64,000 nucleotides of DNA, taken from assembly GCA_947492995.1 (NCBI GenBank), contig CANLOU010000001.1, positions 434,001-498,000 on the forward strand, written 5' to 3'. Position 1 is the first letter of the stretch. Each line of letters opens with the position of its first letter. This DNA comes from an uncultured Litoreibacter sp. Its GTDB lineage: Bacteria > Pseudomonadota > Alphaproteobacteria > Rhodobacterales > Rhodobacteraceae. The position numbers and the translations under genes were made by a program. The notes under the pieces are model-generated. The model saw only the letters and a list, made by a program, of their open reading frames with translations, was not told where the DNA came from and did no database searches. This document shows, one piece after another, positions 24,540-34,562 of the stretch.

Positions 24540-25337
24540 ATGAAGTTCTTCGCCGCCCTCCTTGCAGCCACCGCGCTGACCACAACTTCGGTGCCCGCGC
24601 ATGCGCAGGTGCTGGAAACCGTGGACAGCGTCGTTTCGGTGACGTTGCTTGAAGGTTGGCGCGAGCCAAACGGGGCGCATTACGCGGGCATACAGATTGA
24701 CCTTGCCCCGGGCTGGAAAACCTATTGGCGCGCGCCCGGCGATGGTGGCATCCCGACCAGCGCGGATTGGCAAGGCTCTGAAAATCTGGCCTATGCCCAG
24801 CTGTTTTGGCCGCGCCCCGAGGTGTTTCGCATCTTTGGCATGCGCTCGGTCGGCTATGCGGACAGGGTCGTGCTGCCCGTCCATGTCGAAGCCAAAGATG
24901 GCGGCGACATAGACGCGCATCTGCATCTGCGGCTCGGCGTATGTAACGAGATTTGTCTGCCTGTTGATGTCACCCTCAACGGGGTGCTGCCGGAAGAAGG
25001 CGTTGAAGGCATGGTGCCCATCAAGGCCGCCCTGATAGACCGCCCCGAAGTCGTGGACGCCAAGCTCAGCTGCACCTTGCACGACAAGGGCGACGAATAC
25101 CGGCTCGACATTGCGACCAACCTGCCGCCGCTTGAGGGCCGCGCCGAAACGGCCGTGGTCGAGATTGGCGATGAAAGCGTTTGGATCAGCGAGCCGCGTT
25201 TCATGCGCGACGAAGATTGGGTGCTATCCACCGTTCGCCTGATCCCGCAGCATGACAACACGCAGGTTGACCTGTCGACCGTGCGGGTGACGATGCTGAC
25301 GACAACCTCCGCAGTGGAGCTGCACGGCTGCGATTAG
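24540..25337 (+). CDS. Secreted DsbD N-terminal-domain-like protein
   Basis: 265 residues. A signal peptide (MKFFAALLAATALTTTSVPA) precedes a domain like the N-terminal thiol domain of DsbD: GAHYAGIQIDLAPGWKTYWR, PGDGGIPTSADW, and the redox pair region LRLGVCNEICLPVD (CNEIC, as in DsbD-alpha). There is no DsbD membrane domain, so electrons would come from a partner such as CcdA/ScsB. Periplasmic. Two further Cys lie in LSCTL and LHGCD. Convergent with the RND pump gene (4-base overlap). Confidence 0.85.
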   Translation: MKFFAALLAATALTTTSVPAHAQVLETVDSVVSVTLLEGWREPNGAHYAGIQIDLAPGWKTYWRAPGDGGIPTSADWQGSENLAYAQLFWPRPEVFRIFGMRSVGYADRVVLPVHVEAKDGGDIDAHLHLRLGVCNEICLPVDVTLNGVLPEEGVEGMVPIKAALIDRPEVVDAKLSCTLHDKGDEYRLDIATNLPPLEGRAETAVVEIGDESVWISEPRFMRDEDWVLSTVRLIPQHDNTQVDLSTVRVTMLTTTSAVELHGCD

Positions 25338-28300
25338 GCCTTTGCGGGCCTCTTTAGCAAGGTCACGACGAAGGCCCCGATCCAGTTCACGATCAGCAGG
25401 GCAATGACCCCCAACATAAACGCCCCAAAGGCCGCGACCATCGGCGAGGACGCAAGGCCCGCAAACCCGCTGCTCAGGAACGCGGGCATGGTGCCCGTCC
25501 AAATGGTCATCCCGAAGGTCGCCGCGAACAAGGCCACGACGATGGCGACATTCGCCACTGTCACCACGCGCATGCCCGTCGCCGCACGACCGGCGTTCAG
25601 GGCGCGCCTGAAAGCGCGCGTTTGCTTGGCCACGTCGGCTTGCATGGCAATCAGTGACGGGACGACCAGCAGAACCAGCAACATGCCAAAGCCCAGCCCG
25701 TAACACAGCGTGATAACGGTGGGTTTCAGGAACTGCGCGTGGCGCGAGCTTTCAAACAGCAACGGGGCAAGGCCCAGCACGGTGGTCAGGGTGGTCAGCA
25801 AGACCGGTCTTAGCCGGTCCGACGCCCCGTCGATGATGGCCGGGATCAGGCCCCGTTCCTCCGCGTATTCGTCGATGGTCGACACCAGCACAATGGAATC
25901 GTTGATGATGATCCCCGTCATCCCGATCAACCCCACCACCGTGAACATCGACAGCGGCACGTCCCATGCGTGGTGGCCGTATATGGTGCCAATCAGCCCA
26001 AACGGGATGATGGCCATAATGACCATGGGCCGCGTGAAGCTGGCAAAAACCCAGGCCAACGCCAGATAGATGCCGATCAGGCACAAGATCATGCCCAGCA
26101 AGGCGTCGTTCAGGAACGCCTGCTCCTGTTCGGCCAGCCCTGATTGTCGCGACGAGACACCAAAATCCTGCTCAATTTTTGGCAGTATTTCTTCTGCCAC
26201 CAGTCTGGTGATCTCGGTGGCGCGGGCCGGGTCGTCCTCTGAAATGTCGCCGGTGACCGACACCAGTCTGATCCCATTCTCCCGCCGCACGGTGGAAAAG
26301 CCGGTCTGGCTTTGCACTGTCACAATGTCGGCCAGCGGCACGTAGGTGCCGGACGGCGCACGCATGAAGGTGCGGTCCAGAAAATCCGCCGTCAGCTCAC
26401 CCGCAGGCAATTCAACCCTAATGGTGGCAGACCGTGGCCCGTCGGGATAGGTCGCGGCCTCAATGCCGTTCAGTCGGTTGCGCAGCACGCGGCCCAAGGC
26501 GTCAATCGTGAAGCCCAAGGCCTGGCCTTGCGCGGTCAGGTCAAGGATCAGCTCTTCCTTGTCATAGGCCAGGCTGTCCTCAACGGCGCTCACTTCGGGG
26601 AATTGAAGCATCGCCTCTTTGAACGCGTTCGATGCGTCTTTCAGTGTCTGCGCCTCCGCGCCAAACAGCTGAATATCAAGCGAGTCTCCCCCCGGCCCCG
26701 ATCGCCAGCCACGAAAGCTGATCTGCTCCACCATGGGATGCCTGCGCACCGCGTCTTGCAGCTCTCCGACGAAGGCGAAGGAGGAATAGGACCGCTGATC
26801 CGCGTCGATCAATTCAATCGCAATCGCCCCAAGCTGATCCCGGTCCTTGCTTTCCTGCCCCGACAATCCGCGCCCCGTGGTGCCGCCAATTTCGGCCAGC
26901 ACGTAATCAAGCGGGTTGCGGCCGTAGCGTTCCTCATATTCGGCGGCCAAGGCGTTGGTGGCGCGCTGCATTTCCTGCATCATCTCCAGCGTGTCGGCGC
27001 GCGTCGCGCCCGGCAGCATCGAGAAGTTGCCCGACACTGATCCCCTCTCCGGCGCGTTGAAGAACCGCCACGTGACGTCGCCCTTGATGAACAGCGCCGC
27101 CTGGCTGGCCAGCAGCAGCAGCACCAGGGCCACCATCGGGTACCGCGCCCAGATCACAAACTGCATGAACGGGCGGAACAGGCGGTCACGCACCCACGAG
27201 AAGCCCGCATTGATGGTGCTCGACACCGCGTCGACGCCGTTTTGCGACATGGCATGCAGCAGCTCGGCGCGCCGCGCGCGGCCGAACATCGCAAAGCCGC
27301 CCCAAAGTGCTGCAAACCCAATCGCGGCCACAATGCCCAGCCCGTCGAAGAACCAGATCATCAGTTCGTCACCCGACTTCATCGGGATCAGCTCAAAGCG
27401 GGTGATGAGCGCGAGCAGCCCGAAATACACAACCAGCGCCAAGGCAATCGCCACCACCGTCAGCGCCAGCGCCGCGACGCCCACCCGGAACCGGCTGAAC
27501 CCTTTGACGGGCCGTTCCTTGAGGGCATGGCTCATGTGGTTTGGCAGGATCAGGAAGCATTCCACCAGCGAGGCGATCAGCACCACAATCACGGTGAACG
27601 GGATGTCGGCAATCAGGTCGCCGAACCGCCCGCCAACGGCCACCAGTCCGAAAAAGGCGATGATGGTGGTCAAGGTGGCCGAGAACACCGGCGCCGACAT
27701 CCGCCGCGCCGCGTTTTCGGCGGCTGTCACGGGGTCTTCGCCCAAACTTCGCGCCCTGAAATCGGCGTGTTCCCCCACCACAATCGCATCGTCCACCACG
27801 ATGCCAAGCGTGATAATCAGCGCAAACAGCGACACCATGTTGATGGTCAGCCCCGCGATATACATCAGCGCAATTGCGCCCAGCATAGCCACTGGTATGC
27901 CTGCCGCCACCCAAAACGCCGTGCGCGCGTTCAGGAACAAAAACAGCAGCAATACTACCAGACCCAAGCCCACCGCGCCGTTGTCCAGCAAGATGTCCAA
28001 GCGGCCTGTGATGGCCTCGGACCGGGTCCGGATCAGGTCCACGCTGGTGCCGGCGGGCAAGGTCAATGTCAGCTCGTCGGCCACTGCCTGCACTTGCGCC
28101 TGCAATTTGATGGCGTCGCCTTGGTTGGACCGGTCCACGCGGACCGAAATGGCGGGGTTGTCACCCCTAAAATAGGCCCGTTCGCGGTCCGTGCCTTCCA
28201 CCAAAATGCTGGCCACGTCGCCAATTGTCAGGTTGGACCCGTCCGCGTTTGACCGCAGGACAATGCCTGCAATCTGGGTCGGGTCGCGCTTCGCCACGCC

Positions 28301-28996
28301 CGTGCGGACACGTGCGTTGCCACCGGATACGTCGCCTGCCGGGTCGGCTGACGCCTCGCCCCGGATGGCTTCGGCAATCTCGGCCATGGTAATATCGTAC
28401 CTAATCAAGGCCTCCGAGGGGACCTCGATGATCGTCTCGGGCGCGGCCACGCCCCGGATGGATGTTCTGGTCACGCCTGCCGCAAACAGGCGCGTGACAA
28501 ATTCGTCGGCAAACCGCCCTAACTGCTCGACCCCCACCGGCCCCGTAATCACCACATCCGTCACGCGGTCGCGCCACGCGCCGCGCCGGACCACCGGGTC
28601 CTCGGCGTCTTCGGGCAAGTCACTTATGGCGTCCACCGCCGCCTGCACTTCGTCGGCGGCGCGGCTCATGTCCCAGTTTGGTTCAAACTCCAGCGCAATC
28701 GAGGCCGACCCTTCGCGCGACTGCGACGTCGAACTTTCGACCCCCTCGACCCCCAGCAGCGCGGGTTCCAGCAACTGCACAATCGCGCGGTCCACGTCTT
28801 CGGCCCCTGCGCCCTGCCACTGCACATTGACCGACACGCTGTCGACAATCACGTCGGGGAAGAACTGGGTGCGCATACGCGGCAAGGACGCCACGCCCAC
28901 GGCAATCAAAATCACCAATAGCAGGTTGGCCGCGGTCCGGTGGCGGGTGAAATACGACAGCGCCCCGCCGGTGGTCGATTTGATCGCCTCGCGCAT
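25334..28996 (-). CDS. RND-family efflux transporter permease
   Basis: 1,220 residues, longer than a standard 1,030-1,050-residue HAE1 pump. One N-terminal TM (LLLVILIAVGVASLP) is followed by a large periplasmic porter domain. Then comes a TM bundle with GIVVDDAIVVGEHADFRARS, whose TM4 Asp pair is the proton relay, a second porter domain, and a TM bundle with IGMTGIIINDSIVLV. The extra length includes additional hydrophobic segments in the mid-section (about 500-560 and 600-640) and at the C-terminus. Its partner adaptor lies 3 bases upstream. No TolC-like outer-membrane gene is in the window. Confidence 0.93.
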   Translation of the reverse strand: MREAIKSTTGGALSYFTRHRTAANLLLVILIAVGVASLPRMRTQFFPDVIVDSVSVNVQWQGAGAEDVDRAIVQLLEPALLGVEGVESSTSQSREGSASIALEFEPNWDMSRAADEVQAAVDAISDLPEDAEDPVVRRGAWRDRVTDVVITGPVGVEQLGRFADEFVTRLFAAGVTRTSIRGVAAPETIIEVPSEALIRYDITMAEIAEAIRGEASADPAGDVSGGNARVRTGVAKRDPTQIAGIVLRSNADGSNLTIGDVASILVEGTDRERAYFRGDNPAISVRVDRSNQGDAIKLQAQVQAVADELTLTLPAGTSVDLIRTRSEAITGRLDILLDNGAVGLGLVVLLLFLFLNARTAFWVAAGIPVAMLGAIALMYIAGLTINMVSLFALIITLGIVVDDAIVVGEHADFRARSLGEDPVTAAENAARRMSAPVFSATLTTIIAFFGLVAVGGRFGDLIADIPFTVIVVLIASLVECFLILPNHMSHALKERPVKGFSRFRVGVAALALTVVAIALALVVYFGLLALITRFELIPMKSGDELMIWFFDGLGIVAAIGFAALWGGFAMFGRARRAELLHAMSQNGVDAVSSTINAGFSWVRDRLFRPFMQFVIWARYPMVALVLLLLASQAALFIKGDVTWRFFNAPERGSVSGNFSMLPGATRADTLEMMQEMQRATNALAAEYEERYGRNPLDYVLAEIGGTTGRGLSGQESKDRDQLGAIAIELIDADQRSYSSFAFVGELQDAVRRHPMVEQISFRGWRSGPGGDSLDIQLFGAEAQTLKDASNAFKEAMLQFPEVSAVEDSLAYDKEELILDLTAQGQALGFTIDALGRVLRNRLNGIEAATYPDGPRSATIRVELPAGELTADFLDRTFMRAPSGTYVPLADIVTVQSQTGFSTVRRENGIRLVSVTGDISEDDPARATEITRLVAEEILPKIEQDFGVSSRQSGLAEQEQAFLNDALLGMILCLIGIYLALAWVFASFTRPMVIMAIIPFGLIGTIYGHHAWDVPLSMFTVVGLIGMTGIIINDSIVLVSTIDEYAEERGLIPAIIDGASDRLRPVLLTTLTTVLGLAPLLFESSRHAQFLKPTVITLCYGLGFGMLLVLLVVPSLIAMQADVAKQTRAFRRALNAGRAATGMRVVTVANVAIVVALFAATFGMTIWTGTMPAFLSSGFAGLASSPMVAAFGAFMLGVIALLIVNWIGAFVVTLLKRPAKA

Positions 28997-28999
28997 CGC

Positions 29000-30460
29000 C
29001 TAGCTGCCCATCCGCTGTTCGATACGGGCCACCATTTGCGCGGGCACCTTGGCCTCCTGCAGCTGGCCCAGAAGCCGGTTGCGCACCTCGGCGGGCATGC
29101 GTTTGTTGGCCTCGACAAAGGCGATCAGCTTGGCACGGCGGTCGTCGTCCAGCTCGACCAGTTCGGGTTCCTCCGGCACGCTGGCGGCACCGCCGTCACG
29201 CAGCGGGTTCACCTTGATGCCTTCGCCCAAGACCTGGCTGCGTTCGGTCACAACTTCGCGGCCACGAAGGCCACGCGCCCTTACAATCACGTCATTGCCC
29301 TGACGCCGCAGAACTTCGACAGAGGCCAGTTCCAACCGGTCTTCCTCGCCCAACAGCAAAACGCTGCCATCCGGCGCAACCGCCGAGGCGGCCAGCTGGA
29401 CCACGCGTTGCAGCGCCGGCTCCTTCGAGATCACCGTCACAAAATCGCCGGGCCGCAGGCCGCCGGAACTGTCAATCTCGGCAAAAAGCAGACGCCCCGT
29501 CGATCCCTCAGCCACCGCAGCGCTTTCGCGGATGATGCGGCCCTGCACGGTCAGGTCCGTGCCCAGCACGTCCAGCCGCACCTCAACAGGCGCCTCAATC
29601 AGGGTGCCGGCTTCGTCAATAAGACGGGCATATTGCGCGGTGGAAACGCGGAACGACACTTCCAATGCGGTCGGGTCGACCAATTGCGCCAGCCGCTCGT
29701 TATTGGCCACCAAGCCGCCCGCCGTCGCCGCAACATCGGACAGCCGTCCATCAAAGGCCGCGTAGATTTCTGTGTCGGCCAAACGGCGCTCGGAATCGGC
29801 AAGGGCAATCTTGCGCCGCGTTATCAGCGTTTCGGCCTGAGCCTGACGTGCTTCCGCCTGCTGCAAGGCCTGCCGTCGCGACAAGATGGCCTGCTCAGCC
29901 GCGGACACCGCCAATTCAGCGGTTTCCACCGCGGCGGAGGTCCCCACATTGCGGCTGAGCAAATCCTGCTGGCGTTCGAGCGCCTTGGCGCGCAGATCGG
30001 CCTGCGTCCGCGCCGCGTTCAATTCATCTTCTGCCAATTCGATGGCGCGTTCCGCATCGAGCAAATCGGCCTCGGCTTCCAGAAGGTCGGTTTCGGCCAC
30101 CTGCACCGCCGCCTGCGCGTCGGCGGGGTCAATCACCGCCAGCAGCTGGCCTTCGCGCACCATGCCGCCATCCTGAAACCCTTCCGCCAGCTCAACCACG
30201 GCACCGCCCACAGGCGCGCGCAAATCTAGGGTGCGTCGGGACCGGATCTCCCCGAAACTCACAAGCTCGGGCACAATTTCGGTGGGTTCAATCGTCTGCA
30301 CCCGCACCGAGAACACACGTTCACGTGCCGGGCGCTGCGACGGTTCGTCTGCCCAGCGTTCTTTCAGCGCCGAATAGACCGTGTTGCCGCCCATTGCCAA
30401 AATTCCTGCGGTCAACGCCAGCAGAAACAGGCCAACAAGGCTACGACGAAAGAAACGCAT
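29000..30460 (-). CDS. RND efflux periplasmic adaptor (membrane fusion protein)
   Basis: 486 residues. One N-terminal TM anchor (LVGLFLLALTAGILAM) is followed by a split lipoyl domain (LRAPVGGAVVELAEGFQDGG and later YAAFDGRLSDVAATAGG) around a long Ala/Glu/Gln-rich alpha-helical hairpin (about 115-225). Beta-barrel and membrane-proximal domains come next, then a C-terminal helical extension (DDDRRAKLIAFVEANKRMP...) not found in short adaptors. It bridges the inner-membrane pump to an outer-membrane channel. First gene of the two-gene operon. Confidence 0.93.
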   Translation of the reverse strand: MRFFRRSLVGLFLLALTAGILAMGGNTVYSALKERWADEPSQRPARERVFSVRVQTIEPTEIVPELVSFGEIRSRRTLDLRAPVGGAVVELAEGFQDGGMVREGQLLAVIDPADAQAAVQVAETDLLEAEADLLDAERAIELAEDELNAARTQADLRAKALERQQDLLSRNVGTSAAVETAELAVSAAEQAILSRRQALQQAEARQAQAETLITRRKIALADSERRLADTEIYAAFDGRLSDVAATAGGLVANNERLAQLVDPTALEVSFRVSTAQYARLIDEAGTLIEAPVEVRLDVLGTDLTVQGRIIRESAAVAEGSTGRLLFAEIDSSGGLRPGDFVTVISKEPALQRVVQLAASAVAPDGSVLLLGEEDRLELASVEVLRRQGNDVIVRARGLRGREVVTERSQVLGEGIKVNPLRDGGAASVPEEPELVELDDDRRAKLIAFVEANKRMPAEVRNRLLGQLQEAKVPAQMVARIEQRMGS

Positions 30461-30547
30461 GGGGCGGCTGCTCCGATATAACTATGGTCGTAATGTAGAG
30501 CCTGGCCCCCAAAACGTCCAACTCTAGGGTGCAAACGCACGAAAACG

Positions 30548-31078
30548 CTACTTCCGGCGCTGATGCTCGTCCAAACGGGGCATAATCTCTACGAAATTGC
30601 AGGGTTTGTGTCGGTAATCGAGCTGTTTGACCAAAATCTCGTCCCAAGCATCCTTGCACGCGCCGGGACTGCCGGGCAGCGCAAACAGATAGGTGCCATC
30701 CGCCACGCCCCCCGTCGCGCGGCTTTGCACCGCCGACGTCCCGATCTTCGCCATGGAAATATGGGTGAACACCGTGCCGAACGCGTCGATCTCTTTCTCA
30801 TAGACGTCGCGGTGGGCTTCAACCGTCACGTCGCGCCCCGTCAGCCCCGTGCCGCCAGTGCTGAGCACCACGTCAATCCCGTCATCCGCGCACCAAGTAC
30901 GCAGCTGCGCCGCAATCTGATCCCGCTCATCGGGCAAAATCATCCGCGCGGCCAACACGTGGCCCGCGCCCTCCAGCCGCTCCACCAGAGTATTGCCGGA
31001 CTTGTCATCCGCCTCCACCCGCGTGTCGGACACCGTCAGCACGGCGATGCGCACCGGGATGAACTCACGTTCGGTCAC
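30548..31078 (-). CDS. moaB: Molybdenum cofactor biosynthesis protein MoaB
   Basis: 176 residues from the GTG at 31078, overlapping the glycosylase stop (GTGA). MogA/MoaB fold: IAVLTVSDTRVEADDKSG, STGGTGLTGRDVTVEA, the FALPGSPGACKDAW loop and a C-terminal PCNFVEIMPRL. It adenylates molybdopterin before molybdate insertion. The window also encodes moaD, moaE and a molybdenum hydroxylase (the cox cluster). Confidence 0.94.
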   Translation of the reverse strand: MTEREFIPVRIAVLTVSDTRVEADDKSGNTLVERLEGAGHVLAARMILPDERDQIAAQLRTWCADDGIDVVLSTGGTGLTGRDVTVEAHRDVYEKEIDAFGTVFTHISMAKIGTSAVQSRATGGVADGTYLFALPGSPGACKDAWDEILVKQLDYRHKPCNFVEIMPRLDEHQRRK

Positions 31079-31842
31079 CCGCGCAGCCTCGCTTGCAATG
31101 ACAACAGGTCGGCCCAGGCTTCCCGCTTGGCGCTTGGCATCCGCAACAAATAGGCCGGGTGGAACATCGGCAAAACGGGTTTGCCAAGCGCCTCCATCCA
31201 ATTGCCGCGCAGCTTGGTGATGCCTTTCTGCCCCAGAATGGCAGAGCACGAGATATTGCCCATCAGCACCAGCACTTCAGGGTTCACCAGTTCGATATGG
31301 CGCTCCACAAAGGGCAGCATCATAGCAATTTCGTCCGGCTTCGGGTCGCGGTTCTGCGGCGGGCGCCATGGCAGGATGTTGGTGATGTAGACGGGGTTAT
31401 CCGCGTGGTCGCGCCCATGGTCAATCGCCGCAAACATGGCGTCCAGCAGCTGCCCCGCCGCCCCCACAAAGGGCTTGCCCTGACGGTCCTCTTCGACGCC
31501 GGGGGCCTCGCCCACGATCATGACGCGCGCCTCAGGGTTGCCATCCGCAAACACCAAATTCCGCGCGCCTTTCTTTAATTCGCAATGCTCGAACCCGGCC
31601 ATAGCGGCCTGCAAAGCGTCCAAGTCCTGCGCGGCACCGGCGGCGGCCCGCGCCACTTGAGAGAAATCCACCTGCAGCGGCTGCATCGCCACCGGCGCCT
31701 CCGGCGCGGGGGTTTTGGGCTTGGGCTTCTGCGCAGGTTCTTCGTACCGGTTCACCGGCACTTCCCCGATCGCCTCGGTCGCGCCAAGGTCAATCTGCCA
31801 TTCCAGCATCGCTTTGGCCTGATGGTAGTCCAATGATTCCAT
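31075..31842 (-). CDS. Uracil-DNA glycosylase, family 4-like, with degenerate Fe-S site
   Basis: 255 residues with a Pro/Glu/Ala-rich N-terminal linker (about 30-55). Family 4/5 motifs: GEAPGVEED (111-119), [31 protein letters not shown], and HPAYLLR (228-234). Canonical family 4 enzymes have four Cys for a [4Fe-4S] cluster; here the CxxC position has F84...C87 and only C199 is elsewhere, so most ligands seem missing. It excises uracil from DNA. The moaB start overlaps its stop. Confidence 0.88.
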   Translation of the reverse strand: MESLDYHQAKAMLEWQIDLGATEAIGEVPVNRYEEPAQKPKPKTPAPEAPVAMQPLQVDFSQVARAAAGAAQDLDALQAAMAGFEHCELKKGARNLVFADGNPEARVMIVGEAPGVEEDRQGKPFVGAAGQLLDAMFAAIDHGRDHADNPVYITNILPWRPPQNRDPKPDEIAMMLPFVERHIELVNPEVLVLMGNISCSAILGQKGITKLRGNWMEALGKPVLPMFHPAYLLRMPSAKREAWADLLSLQARLRG

Positions 31843-31938
31843 CTCCGCACTTTAGGCCCGCGCCCGACCCGCCACAATCGCGGCTTGTCCAAGCCCGCGC
31901 GCCTTTGCTATACCGCGTCGAACGGCGAAAGGGCTCAC

Positions 31939-32889
31939 ATGACATTCCGTGCGCAACACCTGTTGGGGATCGAGACGCTGTCCCCCGCTGACATCACCGA
32001 AATCCTTGATCTGGCGGACCAATACGTCACGCTGAACCGCTCTGACCGTAAGCATTCCGAGACGCTGGCGGGGCTGACCCAGATCAACATGTTCTTCGAG
32101 AACTCCACCCGCACGCAGGCCAGCTTTGAAATCGCGGGCAAGCGCCTTGGCGCGGATGTGATGAACATGGCGATGCAGGCCTCGTCGATCAAAAAGGGGG
32201 AAACTCTGATCGACACCGCCCTGACCCTGAACGCCATGCACCCCGACCTGCTGGTCGTGCGCCACCCGCATTCAGGCGCGGTGAACCTGCTGGCCGAAAA
32301 GGTGAACTGCGCCGTGCTGAACGCGGGCGACGGCAAGCACGAACACCCGACCCAAGCGCTGCTGGACGCGCTCACCATCCGCCGCGCCAAGGGGCGGCTG
32401 CACCGGCTGAACGTCGCCATCTGCGGCGACATTGCCCATTCCCGCGTGGCGCGGTCCAACATCTTGCTGCTTGGCAAAATGGAAAACCGCGTGCGCCTCG
32501 TCGGTCCCCCAACCCTGATGCCCTCCGAGATCGACCATTTCGGCGTCGAGGTGTTCGAGGACATGCGCGAGGGCCTTCAAGACGTCGATGTGGTGATGAT
32601 GTTGCGCCTGCAACGCGAGCGCATGGATGGCGGGTTTATCCCGTCAGAGCGCGAGTATTACCACCGCTACGGGCTGGACGCCGAGAAGCTGAGCCACGCC
32701 AAGCCGGACGCCATCGTCATGCACCCGGGCCCGATGAACCGCGGCGTGGAAATCGACGGCACCTTGGCCGACGACATCAACCGAAGCGTCATTCAGGAGC
32801 AGGTCGAAATGGGCGTCGCGGTGCGCATGGCCTGTATGGAACTGCTTGCAAACGCGCGGAAGGCCCAGCCGAAAGGCGTGATGGTGTGA
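31939..32889 (+). CDS. pyrB: Aspartate carbamoyltransferase catalytic subunit
   Basis: 316 residues from the ATG at 31939. Carbamoyl-phosphate loop [55 protein letters not shown] and the [12 protein letters not shown] end all match PyrB. First committed step of pyrimidine synthesis. No pyrI is seen; instead a PyrC'-like partner lies 2.3 kb downstream in the same run, as in dodecameric PyrB-PyrC' ATCases. The next gene overlaps its stop (GTGA). Confidence 0.97.
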   Translation: MTFRAQHLLGIETLSPADITEILDLADQYVTLNRSDRKHSETLAGLTQINMFFENSTRTQASFEIAGKRLGADVMNMAMQASSIKKGETLIDTALTLNAMHPDLLVVRHPHSGAVNLLAEKVNCAVLNAGDGKHEHPTQALLDALTIRRAKGRLHRLNVAICGDIAHSRVARSNILLLGKMENRVRLVGPPTLMPSEIDHFGVEVFEDMREGLQDVDVVMMLRLQRERMDGGFIPSEREYYHRYGLDAEKLSHAKPDAIVMHPGPMNRGVEIDGTLADDINRSVIQEQVEMGVAVRMACMELLANARKAQPKGVMV

Positions 32890-33464
32890 GCGGCGGCCAT
32901 CATCCCGATTGGGACGGGATATTGGCCGCAGACGAATATCTCATTTGGCAAGGTGGCCCAAAACGTAACATGGTCCGAGAGGCGGTGTTGCTGGGGCTGG
33001 CAATTGCAAGCATGTGCTTTGTCGGGGGCAGCGTTTATTGGTTGTCGCATAAAGCGGACGGGATTTTAAGCGACTTCGCAGGTGTGCTGGCGCCTTTTGT
33101 ATTTGTCCTTACCCTTTGGGTTTGCTCCGCACTTGGGCGCGAACGGGCCAAGCGCGGCACCACTTACACGCTGACGAACAAACGCGCGTTCCTCGGCAAG
33201 CTGCCGATCTTTGGGAAGCGCAAGCTGTACCAATACCCAATTGCCCCCGAAAGCTATGTCGAATTGAAGCAAGGCGACCCGCCCTCAATAGAATTCAGCT
33301 ATCCAAAAAGGGACTTGAGCGGCACGCTTGGTCCAGAAAATCCTGATCGAGACGGACTATTGTTTGCACATGTTGAAGACGGCTTGGAGGTCTACAGGCT
33401 GATCCTGCGGGCACGACATGAAACGGCCTCAAAACAGGTTTCCACTGCTATTACAGACAGCTAG
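32886..33464 (+). CDS. Two-TM PH-like (bPH) membrane protein 1 of the pyrB-pyrC' interval
   Basis: 192 residues, GTG start overlapping the pyrB stop. Short cytoplasmic lead with [13 protein letters not shown], a W-x-G-x-P motif typical before bacterial PH-like (DUF304/bPH_2) domains. Then two hydrophobic segments (about 33-51 and 61-80) and a beta-rich domain opening with [15 protein letters not shown], the YxLTNKR signature of these domains. The two proteins after it have the same plan. Function unknown; the domain would lie at the inner membrane. GC is lower than in pyrB. Confidence 0.75.
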   Translation: MSGGHHPDWDGILAADEYLIWQGGPKRNMVREAVLLGLAIASMCFVGGSVYWLSHKADGILSDFAGVLAPFVFVLTLWVCSALGRERAKRGTTYTLTNKRAFLGKLPIFGKRKLYQYPIAPESYVELKQGDPPSIEFSYPKRDLSGTLGPENPDRDGLLFAHVEDGLEVYRLILRARHETASKQVSTAITDS

Positions 33465-33473
33465 GATGTGGCG

Positions 33474-33944
33474 ATGGACAGCTTTAATGACAGCTCGGAC
33501 GAGGGCACGATCTGGCGCCCTTCTGGCAAGGTGTTCCTAAAGCGGGCGTTTCTGGCGTCGCTGATTACGGCTTTCTTCCTCAGCGGAGGCGGGCTGTTTC
33601 TAGACCTGTTCACCTTCGATCTGCGCGGCGCGTTGATCGCTTTGGCGATCTTGGCGCTGTCAGCCCTCTTCTACATGTTCATCTTCGATGAATTGCAGAA
33701 CTGGAACCGGCATCGCGGCGACGAATGGCGGCTGACCGACACAGCGATCGGGTATCGCAACACTGATGACAGCATGGTTTTCTTCGACCTGCCGCTGGTC
33801 GAGATCAAGCATATAAAACGATCCTTCTGGCGCGGCATTCGCATCCGCATGACCAACGGCCGCGCCTTTCATATGAGCTACCTGCCGAACGCAAAGGCGG
33901 TTCTGAAGCAGCTGCAGGACCAGCATGGACGGATGACCAAATGA
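33474..33944 (+). CDS. Two-TM PH-like membrane protein 2
   Basis: 156 residues from the ATG at 33474, with AGGA 7 bases upstream; a GTG at 33468 is too close to that site. Short N-terminus (GTIWRPSGKVFLKRA), two hydrophobic segments (about 26-46 and 50-70), then EWRLTDTAIGYRN and LVEIKHIKRSFWRGIRIRMT, a strand pattern like bPH domains, ending in a helix. The next gene overlaps its stop by 4 bases. Same architecture as its neighbours; function unknown. Confidence 0.72.
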   Translation: MDSFNDSSDEGTIWRPSGKVFLKRAFLASLITAFFLSGGGLFLDLFTFDLRGALIALAILALSALFYMFIFDELQNWNRHRGDEWRLTDTAIGYRNTDDSMVFFDLPLVEIKHIKRSFWRGIRIRMTNGRAFHMSYLPNAKAVLKQLQDQHGRMTK

Positions 33945-34474
33945 GCGCAGAGCTGCTTTGGGAAGGCCGACCTCATAACAAGATCCGTTGGGAATTTCGC
34001 GATAGGCGGGAATTCTGCATCTACTTGGGCCTCATCGCAGCGAGCCCAACATTCCTGCTGCTGGCAATTTACGTGTGGGGATGGTTCTTCAACTTGGCGT
34101 TTCTGACCTCGGTCTTCACGGTCATGTTCCTCCCATTCATCATATTTCGCCATCCATGGCGGGCCTTTCGGCGTCGCAAGCACAAATACAAGCTGACCTC
34201 GACCGCGGCCCATATCGAGCGGACCAACATGATGGGGATGCCAGTCTATGAAATCTACCCCATCACGCCCGAGATGAACATCCAGCTGGTCGAACGCTCC
34301 GGCCTGACCGATGTCTATTTCGGGAGACGCATCATCACCATAGAAACCACAGATAGCGGCAAAAAGCGCTACAATTGGGTGGAAGCAGGGTTCGAGTTGA
34401 TCCCCGACGGGCGGGCGGTATATCTCAAGATGTTGGAGCTACAGCTGGAGGTCGTCAGACATGGAAGACCCTAA
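33941..34474 (+). CDS. Two-TM PH-like membrane protein 3
   Basis: 177 residues, ATG overlapping the preceding stop (ATGA). AELLWEGRPHNKIRWEF again shows the W-x-G-x-P lead, followed by two hydrophobic segments (about 27-48 and 52-70), a very basic turn (RAFRRRKHKYKLTS) and a beta-rich domain with KYKLTSTAAHIERTN and YEIYPITPEMNIQL. The repeated W.G.P-TM-TM-YxLT layout in consecutive genes suggests old duplications and perhaps a hetero-oligomer. Confidence 0.72.
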   Translation: MSAELLWEGRPHNKIRWEFRDRREFCIYLGLIAASPTFLLLAIYVWGWFFNLAFLTSVFTVMFLPFIIFRHPWRAFRRRKHKYKLTSTAAHIERTNMMGMPVYEIYPITPEMNIQLVERSGLTDVYFGRRIITIETTDSGKKRYNWVEAGFELIPDGRAVYLKMLELQLEVVRHGRP

Positions 34475-34562
34475 AGACCCCCGCATGTCGGGCAAAATTG
34501 CGATGTACGCGCTGCTGCTGCTCTTTGGCTTCACCGGCTTTTTGATCTGGTTCGGCAGCTGA
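34461..34562 (+). CDS. 33-residue membrane microprotein
   Basis: Begins inside the end of the preceding gene (14-base overlap) and ends at a TGATG shared with the next start. Charged head MEDPKDPRMSGK, then one hydrophobic helix (IAMYALLLLFGFTGFLIWF) and a two-residue tail. The double coupling to its neighbours supports translation. Single-helix microproteins often bind larger membrane proteins; partners here would be the PH-like proteins. No family recognised. Confidence 0.6.
   Translation: MEDPKDPRMSGKIAMYALLLLFGFTGFLIWFGS

Noticed and set aside
27242-28252. 336-codon frame antisense to the RND permease
   Set aside because: Residue content (His/Gln/Arg-rich) is typical of a reverse-frame artefact.
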